64,000 nt of DNA from Lachnospiraceae bacterium (GCA_017399685.1 JAFQBM010000040.1:248001-312000); one strand, 5' to 3'; positions 9,133-17,301 are shown, counted from the first letter of the stretch. Made by a program: numbers and translations. Notes: generated by a model from the letters alone, not told the origin.

Positions 9133-9834
9133 ATGAAAGAAAAATCGACATCATTAATATTCATACCATTAATGTTTTTGGTATCAATTCTAATAATTTA
9201 TAAATCTCAAAATTTAAATATAGAAACAGAACATTGTAAAGAAGAAAGCGCTGTATTATCAAGTAATCAAATAACAGCAGATACAGAAAGTAAAGACATT
9301 ATTAACAAGTCTTTAGAAGTAATAGAAAATCAAAAAAATCAAATAGATATTGCTACAAAAGAAATGAACAAAAAAATGGCTGAGATTGATTCTATTCAAG
9401 ACAAGAAAGAATGGTTTATTACTTACAAATCTATTGTCGAAAAATATGAATATCTTTTTGACCCACCAGAAACAATTTACAACTACTATTCATCCGAAGA
9501 ATTAAACTTATTGTTTAGAGTTGTACAAGCAGAGATTGGTAACTATTCTTTTGAACAAAAATGTAATGTTGTATCTGTGATTTTCAATCGAATCAATCAT
9601 GAAAAATTTCCTGATACAATGTCAGAAATATTAGTACCAAGTCAATTTAGTACTATAAGTAATGGAAGTATATATAGAGTTACTGTTGATGAAGAAACAA
9701 TATTGGCTTGTGAATATGTGTTTATGTTTGGAGATACAACAGATGGTGCGTTGTTTTTTGATAGTAATGGAGCTTTAGGATATAAATATTTGTTTAACGA
9801 TGGAGCACATAACTTTTACACAACATATAAATAA
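9133..9834 (+). CDS. Membrane-anchored SleB-family cell wall hydrolase
   Basis: A 233-residue protein with a hydrophobic N-terminal anchor (residues 9-25), a charged, coiled-coil-like stretch (about 50-110) and a C-terminal hydrolase_2/SleB-like domain. The domain is recognised from LNLLFRVVQAEIGNYSFEQK (the AE-containing catalytic helix), NVVSVIFNRI and FPDTMSEIL. Family members cleave peptidoglycan and are best known from spore germination (SleB, CwlJ). In a phage replication region the role is unclear: local wall remodelling, or tethering of replication to the envelope. The start is the ATG after AAAGGAG. Confidence 0.72.
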   Translation: MKEKSTSLIFIPLMFLVSILIIYKSQNLNIETEHCKEESAVLSSNQITADTESKDIINKSLEVIENQKNQIDIATKEMNKKMAEIDSIQDKKEWFITYKSIVEKYEYLFDPPETIYNYYSSEELNLLFRVVQAEIGNYSFEQKCNVVSVIFNRINHEKFPDTMSEILVPSQFSTISNGSIYRVTVDEETILACEYVFMFGDTTDGALFFDSNGALGYKYLFNDGAHNFYTTYK

Positions 9835-9848
9835 TTGGAGGATTTTAA

Positions 9849-10574
9849 ATGAAAGTAACAATAAATAGTATAACAGGTTTTGATGACGCATTTGTTGCAA
9901 TGTATATCAGTAAACGTTCTTGGACACCTAAACTTGATGCAGAAATTAGAGATGTCTGTGATTCTGTTTTAGATAAGAGAGGGCGTGTAATTTCTGATTG
10001 CAACTCTGAAAAATTAGAAAAGTTTAATAAATGGTTGTCCATGTTATTAAGAATGGGAAGAAAACATATCACTGTTCTTAGATATATAGAAATTTCTATT
10101 ATGACTGAAGGTATTCATAGAGGTGGACAAGATGATATAGATGCACATGTTAAACGTTTTGAAAATAAGATTATTAGAAGCAGTACGAGACTTGCGGAAT
10201 TTGAAGAAGATGAAATGTCAGATTATTACAAAGATAAAATTATTACAACAGATAAAGCATTAAGAATTCTTGGAGTCTACATTCCTCAAGAAATTGAATA
10301 CAAAGGATGTAAATATGTTAAGTCACCAAATGGATATGTAAAAGAAGAATATAAAAATAACAAAGATGTTAAACGTGGTTTATATATGTTAAGTATTCCA
10401 AGTAATTTTGTTTCTAAAATAAATCTTTGTGAATGGGGACATGTGTTTAAAGAACGTAATAAGAATGGTGGTGCTAATCCAGAAGTAAAAGAATGGGCAG
10501 AAATGGTAATGGAACAAATTACAGAATACCAGAACCAAATTACAAGAGACTACGTTCTTACAATTGAAAACTAG
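9849..10574 (+). CDS. ThyX-like (flavin-dependent thymidylate synthase superfamily) protein, divergent
   Basis: 241 residues. The C-terminal half resembles ThyX: SIPSNFVSKINLCEWGHVFK followed by a segment ending EVKEWAEMV corresponds to the LP-N-T/S-...-N-RE-L-HF-R...AQ-EI block. The middle (HITVLRYIEISIMTEGIHR ... RSSTRL) resembles the H-V-EH-.-F-.-GISR ... S-RY block. The hallmark RHRxxS motif is not present in canonical form. Neighbours are nucleotide kinase, MazG, ribonucleotide reductase and dUTPase genes, which fits a role in dTMP synthesis. It could instead be an inactive or repurposed ThyX fold. Confidence 0.5.
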   Translation: MKVTINSITGFDDAFVAMYISKRSWTPKLDAEIRDVCDSVLDKRGRVISDCNSEKLEKFNKWLSMLLRMGRKHITVLRYIEISIMTEGIHRGGQDDIDAHVKRFENKIIRSSTRLAEFEEDEMSDYYKDKIITTDKALRILGVYIPQEIEYKGCKYVKSPNGYVKEEYKNNKDVKRGLYMLSIPSNFVSKINLCEWGHVFKERNKNGGANPEVKEWAEMVMEQITEYQNQITRDYVLTIEN

Positions 10575-10586
10575 GAGGTGATACTT

Positions 10587-11108
10587 ATTAAGAAAATTTT
10601 TATTACAAACGGTATGGCGAGATGTGGGAAAGACACTTTTGCCAAATTCTTAAGCGAACTCACACCAACCATGAAATATTCCTCTATCGACAAAGTTAAG
10701 GATATTGCGTATTTGTGTGGATGGGAGGGTGCAAAGACTGAAAGAGATAGAAAATTTCTATCAGATTTAAAGTTGCTTACAACAGAATATTCGGACATGC
10801 CATTTAAGAAAATTAAAGAAATGGTTAATAAGTTTAATAATGACAAAGACCATTCTATTATGCTTATTGATATCAGAGAACCTGATGAAATTGAAAGAGC
10901 AAAGACTGTTTTTGGAGCAAAAACAATCTTAATAGAGAATAATAGAGTAAAGCATATCAGTAGTAATATGGCAGACGCTAATGTTTTTAGTTACAAATAT
11001 GATTATATAGTTGAAAATAATAGTTCTTTAGAAGAATTTAAGTCTAATGTTAAAAAATTTTATCGTTCTATATTGGAGGAAGAAGATGAAGATGGAGATA
11101 GAAAATAA
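10587..11108 (+). CDS. P-loop kinase, deoxynucleoside monophosphate kinase-like
   Basis: About 173 residues. A Walker A motif (GMARCGKDTFAKFL) lies at the N terminus, followed by MLIDIREPDEIERAK, as in phage dNMP kinases and the related adenylate-kinase-like fold. It probably phosphorylates dNMPs for the element's DNA synthesis. The start is unusual. An extended ribosome-binding site (AGGAGGTGAT, 10573-10582) is followed eight bases after GGAGG by ATT at 10587. The only standard in-frame start is GTG 10578, which lies inside the ribosome-binding site. An AUU start is therefore proposed; a GTG start would give 176 residues. Confidence 0.68.
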   Translation: MKKIFITNGMARCGKDTFAKFLSELTPTMKYSSIDKVKDIAYLCGWEGAKTERDRKFLSDLKLLTTEYSDMPFKKIKEMVNKFNNDKDHSIMLIDIREPDEIERAKTVFGAKTILIENNRVKHISSNMADANVFSYKYDYIVENNSSLEEFKSNVKKFYRSILEEEDEDGDRK

Positions 11109-11673
11109 GAAGAAACTGTTTGTGGACTACGATGGAACTATTGTAAATTCAGTTGCTGCAACATGTTCATGTTACAATGAAGATTTCAAGTATTATGAAG
11201 ATTTTGTTCCTGTAAAATGGTGGGAAGTAAATACATGGAACTTTGAAGAGTGCAATTGTGCTACAACAGAATATATCAATACATATTTCAATCAACAAAG
11301 ATTCTTTGATAGATTGACTTACATGGACTGGGCTAAAGAAACATTAGATGAGTTAAAAGATGATTATGAAATCACTATAGTTTCTTTAGGACACTCACCA
11401 AACTTAAAAGCAAAAGGAATTTGGATTCAAGACAATCTTCCATATTGTAAGTTTGTTGGAGTTAATTTTGAAGAATATACCGATAAGTCTCATCTGGATA
11501 TGAGTGATGGCATTTTCATAGATGACAGTTTTAAAAACCTTATTACAAGTAATGCAATCGTTAATATCTGTTTCGGAGATAAGTATTCTTGGAACGAAGA
11601 TTGGACAGGATTCAGATGTAATAACTGGAATGATGTTAAAAAATTTTTGAAAGGAGATGAAAGTGGTAATTGA
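11086..11673 (+). CDS. HAD-superfamily phosphatase (5'-nucleotidase-like)
   Basis: 195 residues. HAD motif I is LFVDYDGTIVN near the N terminus, motif II lies in TIVSLG, and the acidic motif IV is GIFIDDSF. This resembles the 5'(3')-deoxyribonucleotidase and phage HAD group, so a role in nucleotide turnover is likely given the neighbours. ATG 11086 follows GGAGGA by five bases and overlaps the kinase gene; ATG 11092 is an alternative. The substrate cannot be read from sequence. Confidence 0.7.
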   Translation: MKMEIENKKKLFVDYDGTIVNSVAATCSCYNEDFKYYEDFVPVKWWEVNTWNFEECNCATTEYINTYFNQQRFFDRLTYMDWAKETLDELKDDYEITIVSLGHSPNLKAKGIWIQDNLPYCKFVGVNFEEYTDKSHLDMSDGIFIDDSFKNLITSNAIVNICFGDKYSWNEDWTGFRCNNWNDVKKFLKGDESGN

Positions 11674-11867
11674 GTTGTATCACAACGAGCCATGAATTGG
11701 CAAGAGAATTATTAAATCGTCCTAATGGCGATATTATTGCCAAAAATGGGTATCAGGAATTTGCAATAGCTGGCATCCAAAAAGTTTTTACTTGTGCAAA
11801 TAGTGATGATAGTATCATGAATTGGGCTATCAATTTACATGAATGTACAGGAAATATTAAAAGATAA
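11670..11867 (+). CDS. Hypothetical small phage protein, 65 aa
   Basis: Not assigned. The TTG start at 11670 overlaps the HAD stop by four bases (TTGA). AAGGAG is 13 bases upstream, longer than usual, but a stop codon directly precedes TTG in frame. The segment TSHELARELLNRPNGDIIAK resembles a short phage family found in many Firmicute prophages, of unknown function. Confidence 0.5.
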   Translation: MSCITTSHELARELLNRPNGDIIAKNGYQEFAIAGIQKVFTCANSDDSIMNWAINLHECTGNIKR

Positions 11868-11878
11868 GGAGAAGATAT

Positions 11879-12289
11879 ATGTATACATATCAAATGGTGG
11901 GATTAGCTGACCAAAATGAAAGAACATATACATCGAAATATGGAACGTATAACAAAGAAAAAGGATTCATTATCAAACCTCAATATATCAGTTTTTCAAA
12001 AGATATAGAACCTGATAAGATTTTGTTTTCATATCAAGAGTTAATTAATGGTTTATTCCATGATGATTGTTGGAAATTAAAGGTTGAAAAGCCTAAACCA
12101 AAGATGATGACTAAAGAAGAAATTGAAAAAGAATTAGGATACGAAATTGAGATTTGCGACAGTGAACTTATAAATGAAGATAAAGTTTCTAAAGATTTAT
12201 ATCCTATGAATTTTGAAAGTTTACTTGAAAGTTATAAAAATATGTTTGTAGATAATAGGTTTGTATCTATATTAAATTCATTAAAATAA
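11879..12289 (+). CDS. Hypothetical phage protein, 136 aa
   Basis: No family recognised. The protein is soluble and acidic, with a lysine/proline linker (KVEKPKPKMM) in the middle and a C-terminal helical part. It lies between two short genes of the nucleotide block and has GGAG before its ATG. Confidence 0.5.
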   Translation: MYTYQMVGLADQNERTYTSKYGTYNKEKGFIIKPQYISFSKDIEPDKILFSYQELINGLFHDDCWKLKVEKPKPKMMTKEEIEKELGYEIEICDSELINEDKVSKDLYPMNFESLLESYKNMFVDNRFVSILNSLK

Positions 12290-12300
12290 TAGGAGGAAAT

Positions 12301-12624
12301 ATGACTGAAGTTGAATTTAAAAAAGTCTATGAGATTGCAGATGAATTAGGTAAGGAAGAAATTCTTTTACAGTTATCAGAAGAATGTGCTGAATTAATTC
12401 AGGCATGTTTAAAGTATAGACGGGCAACAAAAGGATTAACGCCGAAAACTGAAGATGAGACTCGTGATAATATATTTGAAGAGTTGGCAGATGTTATGCT
12501 GAATATTGAACAGAATATTTATTTGTTTAGAGAATGTGATATTAGAAACCAAATTAAAGATGTTCAGGCATTTAAGGCAGACAGATGGTGGAGAAGAACT
12601 TTTATTTCTCAAAATGAAGCATAA
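12301..12624 (+). CDS. MazG-like nucleotide pyrophosphohydrolase
   Basis: 107 residues. The all-alpha NTP pyrophosphatase signature is visible: LLQLSEECAELIQACLKY (EExxE) followed by FEELADVMLNIEQ (ExxD). These enzymes hydrolyse NTPs or dNTPs to monophosphates. In phages they may clear non-canonical nucleotides or alter alarmone signalling. AGGAGG precedes the ATG. It is the last gene before a 144-base gap with regulatory-looking palindromes. Confidence 0.82.
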   Translation: MTEVEFKKVYEIADELGKEEILLQLSEECAELIQACLKYRRATKGLTPKTEDETRDNIFEELADVMLNIEQNIYLFRECDIRNQIKDVQAFKADRWWRRTFISQNEA

Positions 12625-12768
12625 TTTGATTATTTCACTTCTGAAACCCTTGATTTATAAGGGTTTGTGGATGTGATTTTAGCCTTAAAATGCCTGTTTT
12701 ATTGGGTGTGGTAATTTTGGTCAATTTGACCATTTTACATATAAAAATAACAACAAGGAGGAACTAGA
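12625..12768 (+). promoter_or_regulatory. Intergenic control region upstream of nrdD-nrdG
   Basis: This is the largest gap within the element's gene run. It holds two clear inverted repeats. AAACCCTT (12644-12651) pairs with AAGGGTTT (12659-12666) across a 7-base loop. It is not followed by a U-run, so it is a poor terminator. TGGTCAA-T-TTGACCA (12718-12732) is a perfect 7-bp palindrome around one base and looks like an operator. AAGGAGG at 12755 serves the TTG start of nrdD. No NrdR-box pair was recognised. Confidence 0.5.
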
Positions 12769-13968
12769 TTGCAGATAATCAAAAAAGATGGAACAACAGA
12801 AAAGTACAACGAACAAAAGATAATTGATGCTTGCAACAAAGCTGCTAGACGAGCGATGGTAAATCTTTCAGATGATGATTACCAAATTATTTGTAATGCA
12901 GTGTGGGAGAAGTTAGTTGAAAACGATTTAGAAGAAACTGAAATCTATGAGATGCACAACATTGTAGAAGCAGTTTTAGAAGAACACTACCCTTTAGTTG
13001 GCAAGATGTATAAGGAATACAGAAACTATAAAAAGGACTTTGTTCATATGATGGACAAGGTTTATGAAAGAAGTCAAGCAATCAGATACATTGGTGATAA
13101 GAGTAATGCCAATACTGATTCAGCATTAGTTGCAACAAAAAGAAGTCTTATTTACAACGAACTGAGTAGTGAATTATATAAGAAGTTTTTCTTAACACTT
13201 GATGAAAAGCAAGCAATGAAGGATGGATATATTTATATTCATGATAGAAGTGCAAGACTTGATACTTTTAACTGTGACCTTATGAGAGTTGGTTTGGTTA
13301 TGAAAGATGGTTTTGAAATGGGTAACGTTTGGTATAACGAACCTAATTCACTTGACACAGCATTTGATGTTATGGGAGATATTATTCTTTCAACAGCTGC
13401 ACAACAGTATGGTGGTTTTACAGTGCCAGAAGTTGATAAAATTTTAGCCCCTTATGCAGAGAAATCTTATTGGAAATATAGAAAAGAATACGCTGATGTA
13501 TGTGGATATATTGAAAGAGATAATAACACCAAAGTAGAAAATACCGTTGGTGCTGAAGAATGGGCTATGGATAAAGTCAGAAGAGATTTTGAGCAAGGTT
13601 GGCAAGGTATTGAATATAAGTTGAATACAGTTGGTTCTTCCAGAGGTGATTATCCATTCGTTACAATGACTATTGGTTTGGCAACTGATAAGTTTGGTAA
13701 GATGGCTTCCATTACATTGTTAAATGTTCATAGTGAAGGGCAAGGAAAGAAGGGATTTAAGCGTCCTGTGTTATTCCCTAAAATTGTATTCTTGTATGAT
13801 AAAGAACTTCATGGTGATGGTTCTGAACAGTATCCAAACGCAGATGTATTTAATGCAGGAATTGATTGTAGTAGTAAAACAATGTATCCTGACTGGTTAT
13901 CTTTAACTGGTAATGGATATGTGCCTGAAATGTACAAGAAGTATAAAAGAGTGGTATCGCCTATGGGT
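12769..13968 (+). CDS. nrdD: Anaerobic ribonucleoside-triphosphate reductase NrdD, exon 1 (residues 1-400)
   Basis: First 400 codons of class III ribonucleotide reductase, the glycyl-radical enzyme that reduces ribonucleotides to deoxyribonucleotides without oxygen. The N terminus is an ATP-cone regulatory domain (MQIIKKDGTTEKYNEQKII). The catalytic barrel follows (DRSARLDTFNCDL, TVGSSRGDYPF). The TTG start has AAGGAGG seven bases upstream. The exon stops in mid-gene at ...SPMG; the frame then runs into a stop at about 14001. Joined to 14249-15208 it restores SPMG-CRAFLSPW and a 719-residue protein of normal length. Confidence 0.92.
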
Positions 13969-14248
13969 AAGTGTAAATCAGCCCATGTAAAACATCCTTA
14001 AACCAATGCTTATTGGGTGTGACGTAAGTTGCTAACAGATAGGTCTTATGGAGAAGAGATTTGATGATATAAGATGAAGCTGTGCCAAGCCTATTTAACA
14101 ATAGGAAGGTTAATCGACTAGGTGTGATGAGTGTAGCACCGTAGGGGTGGAGATAAGCACCACTTCAAAAAAGGGATGCCCGTTGATGAATGTGGCGAAT
14201 TCGGAGGGAAGAGTTAGTCAGTGTGTATGGTGACATACAATAAACATG
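13969..14248 (+). ncRNA. Group I self-splicing intron in nrdD
   Basis: A 280-base intron. Exon 1 ends ATGGGT and the intron carries GCCCAT at 13981-13986, which pairs with it as P1 with the expected U-G wobble at the splice site. The intron ends in G (14248). P7 is visible as GACTA (14116-14120) pairing with TAGTC (14215-14219). GCCAAGCC near 14093 resembles the Q element. Removal restores the NrdD frame exactly (400 + 319 codons). No open reading frame lies inside. Group I introns in nrdD (phage T4) and in SPbeta nrdE/F are known; the boundaries here are read from sequence. Confidence 0.92.
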
Positions 14249-15208
14249 TGTAGAGCATTTCTATCGCCTTGGTATGAGAAAGGCGGTATGTATCCAACAG
14301 ATGAGAATGACAAACCAGTATTTGAAGGAAGATGTAATTTAGGTGTCGTATCACTTAATTTACCAATGATTTTGGCAAAGTCAAGACAAGAATCTAAAGA
14401 TTTCTATGAAGTATTAGAACATTATCTTGAACTTATCAGAGGATTACATAAGCGTACTTATGATTATATTGGTGAATTAAGAGCAAGTGTAAATCCTATT
14501 GCTTTCTGTGAAGGTGGTTTATATGGTGGTAATTTAAAACCAGAAGAAAAGATTAAGTCAATTCTTCCACCTATGACAATTAGTTATGGCATTACAGCTC
14601 TTAATGAATTGCAGAGATTATATAATGGTAAATCCATTAGAGAAGATGGTGTATTTGCTTTAGAAGTAATGCAGTATATCCAGAACTATGTAGACAGAAT
14701 TAAGGAAGAAGACCATATCTTGTATGCAATTTATGGCACTCCTGCCGAAAGTCTTTGCGGATTACAAGTAGAACAGTTCCGTAAGATGTATGGAATTGTA
14801 GAAAATGTGTCAGACAAGCCTTATGTAAGCAACAGTTTCCACTGTCACGTATCCGAAGAAATGTCTCCTATTGAAAAACAAGACAAAGAAGAAAGATTTT
14901 GGCATCTGTTCAATGGTGGAAAGATACAGTATGTAAGATACAACTTAGGATATAACAAAGAAGCAATCAAGACTCTTGTGCTTAGAGCAATGGAGAAAGG
15001 ATTCTATGAGGGTGTAAATCTTGCAATGTGTTATTGTGAGGACTGTGGTTATCAACAGGTAGAAATGGATATTTGCCCTAAGTGTGGAAGTTCTATGATT
15101 ACTAAGATTGACCGCATGAATGGATATCTTGGTTTTACAAGAGTTCATGGTGATACTCGCTATAACGAAGCAAAGAATGCAGAAATAGAAGATAGAGTGT
15201 CAATGTAA
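14249..15208 (+). CDS. nrdD: Anaerobic ribonucleoside-triphosphate reductase NrdD, exon 2 (residues 401-719)
   Basis: Second coding part of NrdD. It starts with the codons for CRAFLSPWYE, continues through the conserved RCNLGVVSLNLP, and ends with a zinc site (CEDCGYQ ... CPKCGSS) and the glycyl-radical loop RMNGYLGFTRVHGDTRYNEA. The radical glycine is in GYLG near the C terminus. An ATG at 14246 straddles the splice junction and is not a real start. nrdG follows, with AAAGGAG overlapping the stop, so the two are co-expressed. Confidence 0.93.
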   Translation, partial: CRAFLSPWYEKGGMYPTDENDKPVFEGRCNLGVVSLNLPMILAKSRQESKDFYEVLEHYLELIRGLHKRTYDYIGELRASVNPIAFCEGGLYGGNLKPEEKIKSILPPMTISYGITALNELQRLYNGKSIREDGVFALEVMQYIQNYVDRIKEEDHILYAIYGTPAESLCGLQVEQFRKMYGIVENVSDKPYVSNSFHCHVSEEMSPIEKQDKEERFWHLFNGGKIQYVRYNLGYNKEAIKTLVLRAMEKGFYEGVNLAMCYCEDCGYQQVEMDICPKCGSSMITKIDRMNGYLGFTRVHGDTRYNEAKNAEIEDRVSM

Positions 15209-15223
15209 AGGAGATGAGTAGTT

Positions 15224-15898
15224 ATAAATTATCATAACATTACTTATCCCGACATGAATAATGGTTCAGGCTTGAGAGTCGTTTTATGGCTCTCAGGTTG
15301 TGACCATAAATGTAAGGGATGTCAAAATCCTCAAACGTGGGATGCTAATAGTGGCATCTTGTTTGATGCAAAAGCGAAAGAAGAATTATTTAGAGAACTC
15401 GATAAAGATTACATTTCTGGTCTAACTCTTACAGGAGGAGACCCATTACATCCATCAAATTTAGACGGTGTGCTAGATATTGTGACTGAGTTCAATAAAC
15501 GATACAGAATAACACAAGATATGGTATCAAATGAAAATGATAACCACAATATGTTGAATGGAAATGTCAATAAAATTCGTCTTTTATGTCCAAATAAAAC
15601 CATTTGGATTTATTCAGGGTTTACATGGGAACAAATCTTCTCACCAGAAAAATGTTATAAACAAATTGACGAATTAGTATTAGAAGATAATAATTGGGCT
15701 ACTCTTAAAATGAGGTATGATAATAGTAATTTTATGAAAAGAGCAAAAATTATAGGACTTAGTGATATTTTTGTAGATGGTTGTTATATAGATTCTCAAC
15801 GTAATATACAACTGAGGTATCGTGGTTCAGAAAATCAAAGAGTTATAGATGTTCAAGAATCGCTTAGACAAAACAAAATAGTTTTATATTGCGATTAA
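15224..15898 (+). CDS. nrdG: Anaerobic ribonucleotide reductase activating protein NrdG (probable AUA start)
   Basis: A radical-SAM enzyme that installs the glycyl radical on NrdD. The iron-sulfur motif is CDHKCKGC, followed by LTLTGGDPL. Family members begin MNYH...YP. Here the frame reads ATA-AAT-TAT-CAT-AAC (15224 onward), that is xNYHNITYPDMNNG, with AAAGGAG ten bases upstream and an in-frame stop at 15215. No ATG, GTG or TTG occurs until ATG 15254, which lacks a ribosome-binding site and would delete the conserved start. An AUA start is therefore proposed, giving 224 residues. The protein is longer than E. coli NrdG because of an insertion after residue 90. Confidence 0.85.
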   Translation: MNYHNITYPDMNNGSGLRVVLWLSGCDHKCKGCQNPQTWDANSGILFDAKAKEELFRELDKDYISGLTLTGGDPLHPSNLDGVLDIVTEFNKRYRITQDMVSNENDNHNMLNGNVNKIRLLCPNKTIWIYSGFTWEQIFSPEKCYKQIDELVLEDNNWATLKMRYDNSNFMKRAKIIGLSDIFVDGCYIDSQRNIQLRYRGSENQRVIDVQESLRQNKIVLYCD

Positions 15899-15915
15899 GA
15901 AAAGAGGTGATATAT

Positions 15916-16659
15916 ATAAGACAGTGTGTGTTAAAAGACGAAATAGGAAACAAATATGGGAAGCTAACAGTAATAAGAAGATGTAAAGAAAAAGAAAATG
16001 GTAATGGAGCAAAATGGCTATGTAATTGTGATTGTGGAAACAGTAATGTTGTGGTTAATGGTGGAAATTTAAGAGGTGGCACTGTTACATCTTGTGGATG
16101 TAGTAAAAAGGAATATACAGAAAAATATTTAAAAGAAATTAAAGAATATTATAAAGTTTCTTATGAAAAAAAAGATAATTATATTTTATGCACTACTTCA
16201 AAAGGAGACAACTTTTTAATCGACACTGACGATTATGAAAAAGTTAAAGATTATACGTGGAGAACATCTAGCAATGGATACATTGTCACAACAAAAAATA
16301 GAAAAGTTATTTTATTACATAGATTAATTATGAATCCAAGTAAAGACTTAGTTGTTGACCATATCAACCATAATAAAAAAGATAATAGAAAAAACAATCC
16401 GCGAATATGTACTATGTCAAATAATAATATGAATAAATCAAAACTCTCAACTAATACAAGTGGAGTTACTGGTGTGACTTGGAACGAAAAAGGTGGATAT
16501 TGGGTTTCTCAAATCGGATTAAACAATAATACTATTATATTAGGATATAATACGGTTTTTGATAAAGCTGTTAAATTAAGAAAAGATGCGGAGGAAAAAT
16601 ACTTTAAAGAATATTCGTACAGCAATTCCATAAAGAAAGTAGAGGCAATGAATGAGTAA
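15916..16659 (+). CDS. Second free-standing HNH-AP2 homing endonuclease (probable AUA start)
   Basis: About 247 residues with the same plan as the protein at 2373: GNKYGKLTVI plus CNCDCGN and SCGC, a central HNH (VDHINHNKKDNRKNNPR) and a C-terminal AP2-like repeat (GVTGVTWNEK ... LGYNTV). The best ribosome-binding site, GAGGTGAT at 15904, has ATA at 15916 eight bases after GAGG. Other in-frame starts are TTG 15889 (no site upstream), GTG 15907 (inside the site) and GTG 15928 (no site). It lies directly behind nrdG, 1.7 kb from the nrdD intron, and may act as that intron's homing enzyme in trans; this is inference. Confidence 0.8.
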   Translation: MRQCVLKDEIGNKYGKLTVIRRCKEKENGNGAKWLCNCDCGNSNVVVNGGNLRGGTVTSCGCSKKEYTEKYLKEIKEYYKVSYEKKDNYILCTTSKGDNFLIDTDDYEKVKDYTWRTSSNGYIVTTKNRKVILLHRLIMNPSKDLVVDHINHNKKDNRKNNPRICTMSNNNMNKSKLSTNTSGVTGVTWNEKGGYWVSQIGLNNNTIILGYNTVFDKAVKLRKDAEEKYFKEYSYSNSIKKVEAMNE

Positions 16660-17284
16660 TTATCTTATAAAACACTACAAAGGCAAATATAGATTAAAAG
16701 CCCCTATAGATTTATCTACAAACACATTTTCTAGGAATTTTAATGGAGGATTTGAGGACATAGATGTGTATGTAGATTGTAAAAATAATATTCAAATATA
16801 TTATTATGGAAGAAGTATTCTTGAAGTATATATTCCATCACTAGGACGGGGTCACAATATTATCAAAGCAATAAATGAAGAATTTATAGAAAATATTATT
16901 TTTGATATTAAGGAGACGAGTGAAGAAGTGATGTTTAAATTTAAAGCATCAGATATGAATAAACTCGAAAAATATTTAAAACCTAAAACGAATGGTGCTA
17001 ATATAAGTCCTTTTAGTGTTAAAAATATAAAATCATCTAAATACGTTATTCCAAATGAAGAATTAAACACCTACAAAAAATTAATCGAAAATATACCCAA
17101 AAATCAACTCATAACTATAGCACATACAACCAATTCTTTTCTTCAATCTTTAGCAACTAAAAAGAATCCATATGAGAACATTAAAGCTGACATGGCGTTA
17201 AAAGGATTAAAAAATAAAGAATATATTCATTCAATAGGAAAATGGGAAGAGTATATTGATTATTTAAAAATGAATATATATTAG
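16652..17284 (+). CDS. Conserved phage hypothetical protein, 210 aa
   Basis: It resembles a family common in Firmicute phages (start MSNYLIKHYKGKYRL, then YIPSLGRGHNIIK), with no known activity. It overlaps the HNH gene by eight bases. The N-terminal half is beta-rich; the C-terminal half is helical with many lysines. No cysteine clusters or membrane segments. Confidence 0.6.
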   Translation: MSNYLIKHYKGKYRLKAPIDLSTNTFSRNFNGGFEDIDVYVDCKNNIQIYYYGRSILEVYIPSLGRGHNIIKAINEEFIENIIFDIKETSEEVMFKFKASDMNKLEKYLKPKTNGANISPFSVKNIKSSKYVIPNEELNTYKKLIENIPKNQLITIAHTTNSFLQSLATKKNPYENIKADMALKGLKNKEYIHSIGKWEEYIDYLKMNIY

Positions 17285-17301
17285 AGAAGGAGAGTAGGAA
17301 A

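Noticed and set aside
12625-12768. NrdR boxes before nrdD
   Set aside because: No pair of ACA-WATATWTTGT-like boxes; the palindrome present is of a different type.
14246-14248. ATG 14246 as start of a separate glycyl-radical protein
   Set aside because: It spans the last bases of the intron, has no ribosome-binding site and codes for the interior of NrdD.
12769-15208. nrdD as a frameshifted or truncated pseudogene
   Set aside because: The two parts join exactly in frame at MG|CR once a segment with group I P1, P7 and terminal G is removed, so it is an intron, not damage.
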